From Adiantum capillus-veneris (lineage: Eukaryota; Streptophyta; Polypodiopsida; Polypodiales; Pteridaceae): 64,000 nt of DNA. Where the stretch lies: positions 5,407,001-5,471,000 of the forward strand of contig CM043968.1 of assembly GCA_014529385.2 (NCBI GenBank), written 5' to 3'. The notes under the pieces were generated by a model, which saw only the letters and a program-made list of their open reading frames with translations, was not told the DNA's origin and ran no database searches. The position numbers were made by a program, and so were the translations under genes. This document shows positions 21,286 through 32,102 of this stretch, piece after piece. The first letter of the stretch is position 1. Every line of letters starts with the position of its first letter.

Positions 21286-22990
21286 TAGCCCTCTTGTTAC
21301 AGTGCGTTCCATTTACTCCGGTGCAACATCTGGCTCTACACAGGGTGGACGCTTGGTTACAGGATTTGCACCTGCGTGTCTTTGCCAACCTAGATTGGCA
21401 AGGTGTTCCTGTTCACCCGTAGGCGGCCACGACATTGATTGAGTAGTTAGCTACTGGAGATGTGGTGCAGATTAACAATCAGGAGATCCAATTGACAGCT
21501 AAAAGAATTTCAAGATGCTGCTGCTTGCCAAGTGATGGTGTTGTGCGAGCATCACACGTTATTCCTCCTGCAGAGGTAGAAGTAGAGTTTGGCTTGAAAG
21601 TGAATGGTGAATATAAGTTATCAGGGCTCATTGATACAGCGATAAGGGATGCATATTGCCAGTTCCTGGAGGCAATTTGGTTGCAAGCCAAAACCTATAC
21701 AATTTCTGCTAAAGCGCGTAATGTATTGCATTCGGCCAACTTTGGGCCGATGGCTTGGGTAGTGATCGTTAGAGAATGATTGCTAGAAGAATGTCAAAGA
21801 GTGGTGGGACAGATGTGTAGCACCCCAAAAAATACCAACGTCGGGAAGCTTCTTACTTTGGTGTTTCCCTTGAGGGAAGTTTTTCTCTTACCCTTTGCCC
21901 TCTGTGCCACTTTGAAGATGATCGATTTCTAGTACGCGGTACTACGCAGTTGGCACAAACTCAGAGTCAGGAAATGCTTTTTGTGGGGGTGTCTCAAACA
22001 CCTGCTCGCATCGTGGATGTGCCAAGTACGTCAACTGTAGTGATAGCCTCTAGTGCATAGGAGATGGTCACTGCAGGAACATCAAGCCGAAAGCAAGGAC
22101 GGGAGGAAATCCTGTTTTCCACACCACCTCCTGCTGTGACATCAAATTTTGCCGGAGGATTTTGCCATTGCGTGCTGACAACACAGAATGGAGGAGCGGG
22201 TGGCAACCTCCACTCCGGTTGGGACTGGCTCTGCAACTGTGGATACTTCTTCGCAACCAAAAAATTTCGGTGTTAATATAACAGCTGCTACGATTGGGCA
22301 AAAGATATAGAAGAATGTGCTGAGGCCCAGGCTCATGTCTTTCATTTGCAACGAGTGATTCATCACCTTTGCAAGGAGCAGCGCCAAGTCTGTTTTTAGG
22401 TGGAGACATTGGCTCATTTATTTTCACTCAGTCTTCCACCATGTCCACCTTTTTGGACTGTGCTAAACATATATTTGTCTTGGTATTATCCTATTCATAC
22501 ACCTCTTGCTCCTTTGCCACAGGCACCTCAGTCTGTTTCCTTGCCAACGCAATTCATTCCAAGGGATCCTTGGCCGGAACAACCTGAGATAGATCCACAG
22601 CTATTGGCGGAGGTGTATCGGGCTCATTGGCAGGATTTTAAAGGATTTGGCTGCATCGATATTTCTTCCTCACCAGAACAGGCGGAGGAATAAAAATCGG
22701 AACCTTCGACACGAAGGGGCTAGAGCTGTGGGTTCGTACAATCCACCGTGCATGCCAGGTGTTACGGCATAAACCACACAATGTGGTCCTGTGGTCTTGT
22801 GGATGTCTGGACATTGCAGACTAGGAGTCATGTGGCTTTGGGGCAATTCTTCGTGGGATATCATGGGACAGGACAGGGTTTTGCACCGTTCCCAATCTAC
22901 GTTGGAGCAACGGGTGTATATTGGGGGCATACCAGTCTTTGTGGATATCTTCATCTCATGTCATCAATATATTTCTCTCTTGTAACTCTG
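21286..22990 (+). mobile_element. Post-integrase tail of the gypsy relic
   Basis: Open pieces follow integrase in the same orientation: 21462-21779 (105 codons, not recognised) and 22400-22693 (Pro-rich, ending SSPEQAEE). They sit where Tat/Athila-type elements carry an extra ORF, but frames change several times and I see no envelope or RNase H motif. The last 300 bp are likely 3' untranslated or LTR sequence. Assignment rests on position only. Confidence 0.35.
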
Positions 22991-23129
22991 TGTTCTGTTA
23001 CATATCAATGAAGAAGATGGTGTTCTGGTCATGTGTATTGTCTTCTATTCTGCCTTCATGTACTTTGATGTTTATATAATGTAAGGCAGTGTGAGGGTAT
23101 TCATTCCCATAATGCTTATTGCTCCATTG

Positions 23130-24237
23130 CGGGCAATAGACATTACAGTAGCATACTCTATCATAGAAGATAGATCATTGTGAGTTTCTATAGACACTAC
23201 ATTAACTTTTGGTTGTCATGAAAGTGCATCAGCCACTTGATTGTGCTTACCAGCAATGTGACCAATATGAAAATGAAATCGTGAAAGAAAATTTTCCCAC
23301 CTCATTTGTTTGTCAAAAATCTTGGTTTGCATCATGGAGTACTTGAGACTTTGGTGGTTGGTTCACAAAATAAATGGAGTCCCCAATAGATAGAGATTCC
23401 ATGTATCTAGGGCATGTAGAACAGCTAAAAGCTCTTTTCTGTATATATCCAAGACTTGTTCATCATAGCATTGAGCCTTCAGCTCTCATTTGCTATGGCA
23501 TGCCCTTCTTGAAACAAGACTACTTCAAGGCAATCACCACAAGCATCAAATTAGACCTCAAATGGCTTTGAGAGATCTGAAAGCATAAGGACTAGTTGGG
23601 AGGTAAGCTCTCATTGCATTTGTCAAAAGAAATTTGCTCCTTAGTAGTCCATAAGTACTTAACATTCTTCTTTGTTAAGCCATGCAATGGTCCTGCTATT
23701 TGAGAGAATTTTGCTACTATGAAACATCTATAGTATGCACACATACCAATAAAGCTTCTTAGCTCATGTAGATTCCTTGGATTAGGCCATACTTTTATTA
23801 CCTCCAACTTTGATGGATCCATACGGATACCATCTTGAGAGATAATATGACCTAAGTATTAAATCTCTTGAAGGAAAAAATTCGCTTTTCTTTTGATTGA
23901 TAAAAAGATTTTTCTCCCTCAATGCTTGGAAAATCACCTAGAGATGTTTGTTCCTTCAAGGACTTGGAGTAGATGATGATATCATCAAAGAACACTCTAG
24001 TGAATTTGCGATAGGGTCTAAATATTCTCTCCATTAAATGATTGAACGTGGCTGGTGCATTAGTCAAGCCAAAAGGCATGACTAGATATTCATAAAGACC
24101 AAACGTTGTTCAAAACGCGGTCTTTAGGATATCTTCATTCACTATCCTTCTTTGATGATAGCCACTTTTAAGGTCAATCCTACTGACGTAGGTAGAACCT
24201 AGTAGCTTATCAAGCAGATCTTCTACCTGCGATATGG
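23130..24237 (-). pseudogene. Ty3/gypsy RT-RNase H fragment
   Basis: This is a diverged relative of Gypsy-1 and Gypsy-2, truncated at both ends. From 24237 downward it reads reverse transcriptase with [20 protein letters not shown] near 24079 and FFDDIIIYS near 23975-24000, then the thumb MDPSKLEVIKVWPNPRNLHE at 23822 and RNase H remains with the AGKHNQVADALS-type segment near 23240. Several stops and indels occur. The alignment with 52790-54240 is obvious by eye at nucleotide level. Neither LTR nor integrase is attached. Confidence 0.88.
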
Positions 24238-24592
24238 GTGAAAGCATGGTTTGGTGGTACAAAAAAAGACCTATTTTGCTTCTACCTGGTTGGTACTTCT
24301 ACATATGTCCACACTTTGGAGGGAACCTTTTTTTTCATCTATGTTAAAGAATGGTAGGAGGGAAATTTGTATGATTTAAACTTTTCGTGAAAGAAAACGT
24401 GGGTGGGGCAATAAGTAATGCGAGTGGTGTTTTGAAACCGTTCCAAAAGTCCCATCACAGTACCATGCGTTTGTGAGTGGCGCAGTTGCTCAACATATTT
24501 TCCAGCTTCCGCCTTGCTCTCTTACTACAGCGCCCTCTGCAAACCACTATAGTTGCAGGTAACAAGCTCCCCGGCTACTCACAATCAGGAAG
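24238..24592. other. Spacer upstream of gene-like region
   Basis: No coding or repeat feature recognised. It may include a promoter of the exon at 24593, but no defined element is visible. Confidence 0.35.
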
Positions 24593-26218
24593 ATGAGGAC
24601 GCCAGTGAGGAAATCAACAGCCAAAGCATCACCGAACAATGGGAAGAAGAAGAAGAGGACAATGGATGCAAAATCCCCTCGGAACATCGACACCCCAAAT
24701 ACGAGGGCTAGCAAAGGGGCCTCCTTTGTGGAGAGGGAGAAACCTGCTGTGTCCGTGGAGAATTCATTTAAGCCTGGGCCTCTTTTTGCTGATGATGAGA
24801 CTCTACGGTCATCTACAACATCTAAAGGTAGGTGCTATGAGAGCTCAGCGTATTCTGGTGATTTACCATTTTCTTTTCCATGCATGCAAGCTTCTGCATG
24901 TCTTTTATCTGATGAGGTCTGCATTTTCTTTTTTTGCATACAGCAAGTACATGTGTATGTATGGGATTCTCTTAGGAATTTAGGGTTTAGGAAAGTTACA
25001 AAGTTACATGGATAAGTTGCTCTTTAGATTGCTAACTTGCATGCATGCAAGTGCAAAAATCAGTATATGTTGTGCATGAGCATAGCACAAAGTTGAAGCT
25101 CAGTAGGGCTGTCAGCATAACCAAATTTGGTACCAACCAGTACCAAATTTGATACTAACCACTACCAAATTTGGCTCTGTACACAACTGAATTTTGCAAT
25201 TGTCACCTGAATGAGATACATTCATTTCATTCCATGTGTTTTGTTTTGCACAACTAAAATGAGGCATATAGGGTCAATAATCACGTATTTGGACTGCTAG
25301 AATGAGGGCATGTCTTTACTTGCATGTTGTTTCCACATCGCAGGAAAAAACAAGATGGAGGAGTATCCTATCTTGACAAAGTTCTGCTATACAACACAAG
25401 AGCTTCATTATGAGTATGGATTGAGCATGGAGGGGGTGCTGCCAAAGGATCTTACGAAAGATGACATCCCCGATGACCAGTGGCTCATTGTATTCAGGCA
25501 TTCCAGCCAGAAGAAGACAAAGATTTACTTAAATCACGTGCAGCCACGGCTTCACGATGAATGTAGATTCCTATTCCATAAGGTGTACCAAGCCCCACCA
25601 TCATGTGGGGAGATCACTACAAAATTGCCCGTTGTTTTGCACATGAGAAGTGTCATGCAGCCACAAAGGACCCTGCGGGCCACAGGGTCGCATGGGCCAG
25701 GTTTGGTGAGAGTGTACTCAACATGTGTTCCTCCCGACCAGGAGGCTTGGAAAAGAAGGTTGAGAATTGGCGAAAGGCAAACGGTGCGTCGCAAGGAGGC
25801 CACCCATCAAATACCAAGAAGCCCCGACTTACGCTAGTCGGTAGTATGCCCCCTACAAAGAAAGTCCCCCCATAGCGTCATGTGGGACACCTGATTATAT
25901 TGCGGACCTTGAAGCTATGGTTGGGAGAGTCCCTCAGACATGTGTGGGGGTAGTCGATAGGCTAAAAGAGATGACAATGTCTCTAAAGCAGAAGAAGGAA
26001 ACACTCTTGAGGATGGAGGGTTCCAATAAACTTGTCAAGCAGATTATGGACGACATCAAGGAATATGAGACCCAGCTGGAAACACTGAGAGAGGTCAACA
26101 CTGGCGATGAGTAGAAATCAATGTGATAAAAGCTGATTTGGCTGCCAGTCGAAGGATGCTACGCCGATACGGAATCAGTGAAGATACATCATTGCTCGAC
26201 AAGGAGATTCTAGAGTAA
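24593..26218 (+). pseudogene. Basic N-terminus and coiled-coil gene region, frameshifted
   Basis: Exon 1 is 24593-24827 (MRTPVRKSTAKASPNNGKKK, basic, nuclear-like) with donor AAAG|GTAGGT. Exon 2 starts at 25344 after CACATCGCAG and continues in phase: KNKMEEYPILTKFCYTTQEL. The credible protein then moves to another frame near 25600 (CHAATKDPAGHRVAWARFGE), to a third at the C-run at 25865-25871, and once more at 26112 to give ADLAASRRMLRRYG and an end near 26218. The C-terminal 100 residues have coiled-coil heptads (VDRLKEMTMSLKQKKETLLR). Three frame changes indicate a pseudogene unless small introns are missed. The family is not recognised. Confidence 0.5.
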
Positions 26219-26248
26219 TAGATGCTGGTAGTTTTGGGAGTTTTTGGT

Positions 26249-26404
26249 AGAACTGTTTATGCTTGGTTTGGTGGGATTGGTAGTGTTAGGTACCTTTGGT
26301 AGAACTGTTTATGCTTGGTTTGGTGGGATTGGTAGTGTTAGGTACCTTTGATAGAACTGTTTATGCTTAGTTTGGTGGGATTAGTAGTGTTAGGTACTTA
26401 TGGT
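26249..26404. repeat. 52-bp tandem repeat, three units
   Basis: AGAACTGTTTATGCTTGGTT starts at 26249, 26301 and 26353 with nearly identical 52-bp units. Confidence 0.9.
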
Positions 26405-26489
26405 AGAATTGTTTTTATTCTAGGTAGTTTATGGTTTCCTTCTGTCTTATGGTTTGGTATTTCTGGTACTTTTGAGTACTTTTGGTACT

Positions 26490-27020
26490 TTAACGTACTT
26501 TTTGAAAGTGCTGCAAAAGGTGTTATGGTATTTTTATTCTAATAGCTTTGGTAGTTTTGCTAGTTTTGGTACTTTTAGGTACTATTTGAAAGTGCTGCAA
26601 AAGTGTAAATGGTAGTTTGATTTCGGTGATTTTGGTAATTTTGGTAGTTTTGTTACTTGAAGGTAGTTTTTGAAAGTGCTGTAAAAAGTATTTCTTTGGT
26701 AGTCTTGGTAGTTTTGGTACTATTTGAAAGTTTGATTTTGGTCGTTTTGGTACTTTTGGTACTTTTAGGTAGTATTTGAAAGTGCTGCAAAAAGTGGTGT
26801 TGGTAGTTTGATTTTGGTAGTTTTGGTACTTTTAGGTACTATTTGAAAGTGCTGCAAAAAGTGGCTTTGGTAGTTTGATTTGGTACTTTTGGTACTTTTA
26901 GGTACTATTGAAAGTGCTACAAAAAGTGGCTTTGGTAGTTTGATTTTGGTAGTTTTGGTACTTTTAGGTACTATTTGAAAGTGCTGCAAAAAGTGGCTTT
27001 TGGTAGTTTTGATAAGGTTT
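26490..27020. repeat. Degenerate tandem repeat array, about seven units
   Basis: TTTGAAAGTGCTGCAAAA or a one-base variant recurs near 26503, 26588, 26671, 26776, 26847, 26910 and 26980, separated by TTTTGGTACTTTTAGGTACT. Unit length is about 63-105 bp. The strand composition is G/T-rich, and minus-strand ORFs here are artefacts of the repeat. Confidence 0.9.
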
Positions 27021-27183
27021 GGGTAGTTTAGTTCTGCATTGAGGGTATTTATATGTTTTTGGTACTATATGATTCCCGAGTTTGGTAGTTTTTGGTATTT
27101 TTGGTGGTTTTGGTGGTTTGGGTTCTGTTTGGTAGTACAGTACTTAGAAGTATCAGTCTCGGTATGACTTCTTGGTAGTTTTT

Positions 27184-27566
27184 GAAACTAATTGGGACCG
27201 CTAGTTGTCAACAGGCTGAGTATGACACTCTGGAGAAAAAATGGAAGGAAGGTCAAGAGCGTACCCTATTTGTGAAGGAGATGTTGTCTGATATCAGGCT
27301 GGGGAAGAGGTTCCTGCTATATCCTAGGCCCCAGGTTAATGATTCGGTAAATGTGATCCCGGTGTTTGGTATGTGTGTTGCATGCGGTGAGCCCTTGGAG
27401 TGCGCACATATAGTCGGAACCTTCATGCTAGAGTGCCGACACCAATATCATCCCTTGTGCTTTAGTGCTCTGTTACAAAGCAGGGATCAGTGTGTCAAGC
27501 CGGGTTGTAATATGGTAATCTCTGATTTGGCAAAGTCCTGGGCCAGTGGGCTTCAAGTTGTCAAGA
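27184..27566 (+). pseudogene. RING-type zinc-finger exon
   Basis: The exon encodes about 127 residues ending at a donor just after LQVVK (AAGA|GTAAGT). Cys/His spacing in CVACGEP, then CRHQYHPLCF and CVKPGC, fits a RING-H2-like finger binding two zinc ions, typical of E3 ubiquitin ligases, though the loop lengths are not classical. A charged, coiled-coil-like stretch EYDTLEKKWKEGQERTLFVK precedes it. No start codon belongs clearly to this exon, so it is probably an internal exon of a larger gene that includes the acidic segment downstream. The ligase role is inferred from fold alone. Confidence 0.5.
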
Positions 27567-27662
27567 GTAAGTATGTGTGCATTTTTTAATACATATGCGC
27601 ACTTGCAACTCAGTGAGGTTTTCATACAAGTTAGTATGTACTGTCTTTCTTTGTGTTTGCAG

Positions 27663-28313
27663 AGGAGCAGGATGTTGCAGTTGCTGATAGCACGCCACAA
27701 AGTCGGCTGCAAGTCAAATATGGGACGTGGATGAGGTGACAAGGGAGATATCAGATGTTCTCCATGATGTGAAGCAAGGTAATTCTGTAGGGAAAGACAA
27801 TGTGACGGGGCAAAGATGTGAGGCAACAGGTGACAGCGAAAGTAAAAGTGAGGAGGAGGCCAGAGATGGTAAAAAGACTAAGGACAAGGAGGAAGGTAAA
27901 GTCCCTGTTGTTGTGGAGCTGGATGTGGAGGAAAGCCAGGATGCTTCCAACACAAAGCTCGATGATGCAACGGCCAAGAAGGGAGAGGAAGAACTCAAAG
28001 GGACGGAGGAAGAAGCCACGAAGGGGGGTGTTGGGGAGGGGGTGGAAACCACAAAGGGGAGTGAAGGGGAGGCCAAAGAGGGGTCGGAAGGCAACAAAGA
28101 TCGAAGGAAGGTCGAGGATGAGCAAGAAGAAGTACTTGCGAACGATACTGTTGTGGACAGGACTGACGAGGGCATTGACTCTACTGCTGCCGATGCTGTT
28201 TCAAAGCGGAGAGGTGATTCCCCTGATTCTGTGACCCTGCAGGAACTTTTTGGTTTGCAGAGAAAGAAGCGCAATCGCGCTCGTGATCAATTATCGCGTG
28301 CATGCAAATTGTA
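27663..28313 (+). pseudogene. Acidic linker exon with basic end
   Basis: After TTTGTGTTTGCAG the frame EEQDVAVADSTPQSRLQ runs to a stop at 27734. A second frame from about 27690 carries a long Glu/Lys/Gly-rich acidic segment (SESKSEEEARDGKKTKDKEE) and ends with the basic LQRKKRNRARDQLSRACKL at 28313. Low complexity explains the open minus-strand Ser-rich frame. One indel is needed to join the two frames. The segment probably belongs with the RING exon, with which it shares strand and a plausible intron. Confidence 0.45.
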
Positions 28314-28390
28314 GCCAGTGAGAATCTGTTGTATTCCACACTATGTGCTTTTTAGTGACTGAGTCAACTTGATTTTTTGGCCCTGAGCTT

Positions 28391-28590
28391 TATCTGTTCT
28401 CTCTATCTGGTTCTGTGTTGGTATGTTACCTTTCATTACATTACTATTTCAGTTGTCCTCACTATATGTGCATTAAAGTACCAAATTTGGTACTTTTTGG
28501 TATTGTTGAACTTGGGTGCACGTCTGTCCACTATTACAGTACCAATTTGGTACTTCTTGAACTTGCTGTTTTAGATATTCCTTATCACTT
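28391..28590 (+). repeat. Left inverted repeat with ACCAAATTTGGT palindrome
   Basis: GGTTCTGTGTTGGTATGTTACC, CAGTTGTCCTCACTATAT, ACCAAATTTGGTACTTTTTGGT and GAACTTGGGTGCACGTCTGTCC recur in the opposite orientation at 29785-30110. Confidence 0.85.
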
Positions 28591-28694
28591 GTGCAATACG
28601 ATGCCAAATTTGGTAGTTTTTGGTCCAATTTTTTGTTTTAGATATTATGTTTGCACTGTGTATTTGTCCCCACTCATTATGTCTGTTGGTGCTG

Positions 28695-29533
28695 TAGTAA
28701 GTTGGTGGCTAGACAAGACACCAGCAAGCACATTGCTACAGCCTGATGTGGCTGCTAGACCCGGGCGGATGATTGTGCTTGATCTTAATGGCGTGCTAAT
28801 AACCAGGTGCAGCGAAATCCTTGAGGAACATGAGTGCCTGGAAGAGAATCACATGCCACGGGTAGTCTATCTCTAAAAGGATGTAATTTGTCTTGTAAGG
28901 CCGGATGCGGAGCAATTCATCCTACGGCTTAAATAGAAAGCCAGCATAGTGTTGTGGTACTGTTGTAGAAGGGAAAAACTGTTACACATGGTGAACACGT
29001 GCTTCCCCAACCATAGAAGGTAAAAAGATTTTGCAGGTAAAGCATGCCCGCTTTGAATGTTGCAGGACACAAGTTACGCATACCTCTAACCTCGTTTTTT
29101 GGCATTAGCAGATATTCCCTCCCAAGAGGACTGTGAAATATGGCGGACCCGTATGTCGGAGGTGCCAGTTGTGGCCAAAGACATGGGCGATAAGCCCGTT
29201 TTCCTGAAGAAGCTACGGACGTTGTGGGCAAGGCACCCGAAGTACGATGCCAGCAACACTATTCTTATAGATGATTGTAGATACAAGTCTCTTTAAAATA
29301 ACTATGAAAACTGTATGACAATCCGATCATACGATCCCATGGTAGTAGGAATCAATTACCCATTTTACTTGATGGATTTTGTTTTGCCTTGGTTGCTCAG
29401 GTGGATAAGGGATTGGTACCCCACAGCGTATACTCGCAAAAACCCAGTCTTTGACACTGAAGACAATATTTCTAGGTACATTACCGATTACTTCATACAG
29501 ATGGACTCCTATAAATTTGATCCCCCGAGGTAG
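28695..29533 (+). pseudogene. FCP1/NIF-like HAD phosphatase domain, broken
   Basis: The HAD superfamily FCP1-homology fold is seen in MIVLDLNGVL (first catalytic Asp kept, second position Asn instead of Asp), CLVRPDAEQFI, and after an intron (acceptor at 29110) KPVFLKKLRTLW and TILIDDCRYKSL, which carries the motif-IV acidic pair. Relatives dephosphorylate proteins such as RNA polymerase II CTD; loss of the second Asp suggests weak or no catalysis, as in some plant FCP1-like proteins. Stops at 28874-28876, near 28934 and at 29294-29296 in one kept frame show decay by point mutation. The protein ends FDPPR at 29533. It may be the C-terminal domain of the RING/acidic gene upstream. Confidence 0.7.
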
Positions 29534-29784
29534 GAGATTGCCATAATCATGTAAATAGTGGAATTTTGTAACCCGATACTATACATAATGGAAAACCACT
29601 TTTCTTGTTCAGACTGTCTTGGTATCTTGATATCTACTGTTGAAACCTCTGACTAATTCTGTTGAAACCTCTTGGAGCTAACCAGGTTGCCCAACATTTT
29701 AATTTTTGAGGCAGATAGCATCTATGTTTGGCATTACTTTCATGTTATCAATGTAGTTCTAGACATTCCTCAAGGTGGTCGTAT
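29534..29784. other. 3' flank of FCP1-like region
   Basis: No feature recognised; includes a short CTCTTGGAGCTAACCAGG type sequence without coding potential. Confidence 0.35.
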
Positions 29785-30124
29785 CAAATACGAATAGACC
29801 AAGAAATAAAGTAAACCATAAGTGATACAGCAAGTTCAAGAAGTACCAAATTGATACTGTAATAGTGGACAGACGTGCACCCAAGTTCAATAGTACCAAA
29901 AAGTACCAAATTTGGTACTGTAATAGTGGACAGACGTGCACACAAGCTCAACAGTACCAAAAAGTACCAAATTTGGTACTGTAATAGTGGACAGACGTGC
30001 ACCCAAGTTCAACAGTACCAAAAAGTAGAGATATAGTGAGGGCAACTGAAACAGTAGTGTAATGAAAGGTAACATACCAACACAAAACCAGATAGAACAA
30101 TAAAGTAAACCATAAGTGATACAG
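29785..30124 (-). repeat. Right inverted repeat with three tandem units
   Basis: This is the reverse complement of the repeat at 28391-28590, but the unit GTACCAAATTTGGTACTGTAATAGTGGACAGACGTGCAC is present three times with a period of about 61 bp. The array is cut by the Gypsy-1 LTR at 30125. Confidence 0.85.
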
Positions 30125-31685
30125 TGTCATAATAATCAATATTTATTTCTCCTAAATGATTTTCTCATGTTAAACTGATCATTTAATATGGGGAAGTGCC
30201 AGGGGAGAAAAATCTAGAATATTGGTTAAGCTAGCAAACCGGCCACAGTAGGGATCCAAAGGGGGGGCCATGTGCAAAAGATCCATGTGCAAAAATGGGC
30301 TAAAAAAACCCTAAGGTTCAGCCCATTAAGACTTCCAAAATGCTAAGGTTCCAAAATTCAAAGGTTGTGTCCAAAGGTCAACCATAGGGGAATTGGATGC
30401 TTTGTGTGTGTCCAAAAAAGTGTTTGCACATCCCTACATAGGAGGGGGCGAGCCTAGCATGTAGGGGATGAGAGAGAAATCCACACACACACACACACAA
30501 GCTCCCTTTACACAAAGGGAATGAGGGACACATGTCAGCTCCCTAGGCCAGATGCCCACAAGGTGTGCCCAATTTCTATTGGATGACCCTTGAAGTGGAC
30601 CAATGAAAATTAAGCTAGAGTAAATCTAGTTTAATTAATTTAAAAACATTTAATAAAAGAAATCAATGAGAATTAAGTCTCCTAGAAGACTATTGGGCAG
30701 TGTCCCAAGGGGTCCAATGAGCATTCAGCAGCCCAATGGCTTGCTTGATTCCTATTGGCCAGGAGGCAAAGGGGTCCAATGAGAGTTCATTTGAATTATT
30801 AAATTACCTAAAGCTCTCACAAAAGGGGAAAGGGGGACACATGTCAGAAGGCTATCACTTATGCTGCTTAATTGTCATTGGCTAGGCCTGGTGAGGTCCA
30901 ATGGGAGGATAGCAAGAGCAATTAGCAAGAGGGATCACCCAAGAGAGAGAGGGGGCTGATTATTGCAATGAATTATCACACACACAGTCTCTGTGAGAAG
31001 CAAGAAAAGACTATCTCTTCCCAAGCTTTAATGGAGAGGTCATCACCTACTTCAAGCTTGTGAGATACAAGCCTACATCGACACACTCTTGGCATGTGGA
31101 TGCAAATCCAACCAAGAGCCAAGCTCCAATGCATGCTCATCTCCTCTGCCAAGCTAATTACTAAGCTAAGATATGCTAATATGAGTGATTATGTGAGGAG
31201 ATGTACATCTTTCTCGTAAGATACTCCTTCTTCCTCTCAATCTACTCTCATACCCTGCTAGCTCTCACCATCTTTGAAGGTGTGTGAGGTCTTGGGTCTG
31301 AGACCGGGGATAATTGATGTTGTGTTTGCTAAGTGTTTTGCTTAGTGCATGAAGATTTCATCTTCATTGCACTAGCTAGTCTTGAAGGAACACAAAGAAT
31401 TGTATTGTACAATGTCTCTCTTGATGATGGGAGAAACCATAATACAAAGCCTTTTGGAGGGGGGACCGGCTCCATGCAAATCCGGTCCTCAACTGTTGTC
31501 AATAGCTTAATTTCTCTCTCTTTTGAAAGTATTGTTCATGCTATCTAACTAGGTGTTATGCTTTTTGTTGCTCTCTCCACCCAAGCACTCTTGTAATTCT
31601 CATTAGGAATCTATTCTAATGAAATGCCCACTATGTTCATGCTAATTTCCGCTACACACAAGTTTTTAGGCCATTAAATGTTACA
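30125..31685 (+). repeat. Gypsy-1 left (5') LTR, 1561 bp
   Basis: It starts TGTCATAATAATC and ends AAATGTTACA just before the primer site. It matches the Gypsy-2 LTRs (44686-46253 and 56664-59596) in reverse complement. It contains a (CA)n run at 30482-30499. Confidence 0.93.
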
Positions 31686-31698
31686 TTGGTATCAGAGC
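31686..31698 (+). other. Gypsy-1 primer-binding site
   Basis: TTGGTATCAGAGC directly follows the LTR and matches initiator-Met tRNA. Confidence 0.9.
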
Positions 31699-32102
31699 AC
31701 AAGGTTTCTCTTTTCTTTCTCAATCAGGGAGGTCCTCAAGATAGCTATAAATGGTTGGTATTATTACTTGCCTGTGAGTAAGTAGAATAGGGATTTGTCA
31801 GCCTTGCAGTGCGCCTACCTTCGTGCAATTAACGGGGCATCACTGTCGAGAGCTATGGTCTTAATAGTGGAGTCCTACCAGGATTGCCTACGGCTTAACT
31901 ACTATTGACCTATTAGAAGCTTGACAGGAGCTAGTGCTGTTTTGGTGTTGAAAGACCCTCTCTTCTATTCCTTGCAATTAATGGTATTTGAGCCAAGGGT
32001 ACAGTAGCTTGAGTGCTTTTTCTATAGGGGTAAAGAGGAGTAGCAACTAGGGCTTGAAGTGCCAAAGTACACCTAAAAAGTTTACACCTAAAAGTTGTTA
32101 GA

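Noticed and set aside
26765-26989. Minus-strand ORF with repeated PKSTKTTKIKLP
   Set aside because: It is an artefact of the G/T-rich tandem repeat.
27714-28274. Long minus-strand Ser/Leu-rich ORF
   Set aside because: It is the antisense of the acidic Glu/Lys-rich exon. Composition and splice context favour the plus strand.
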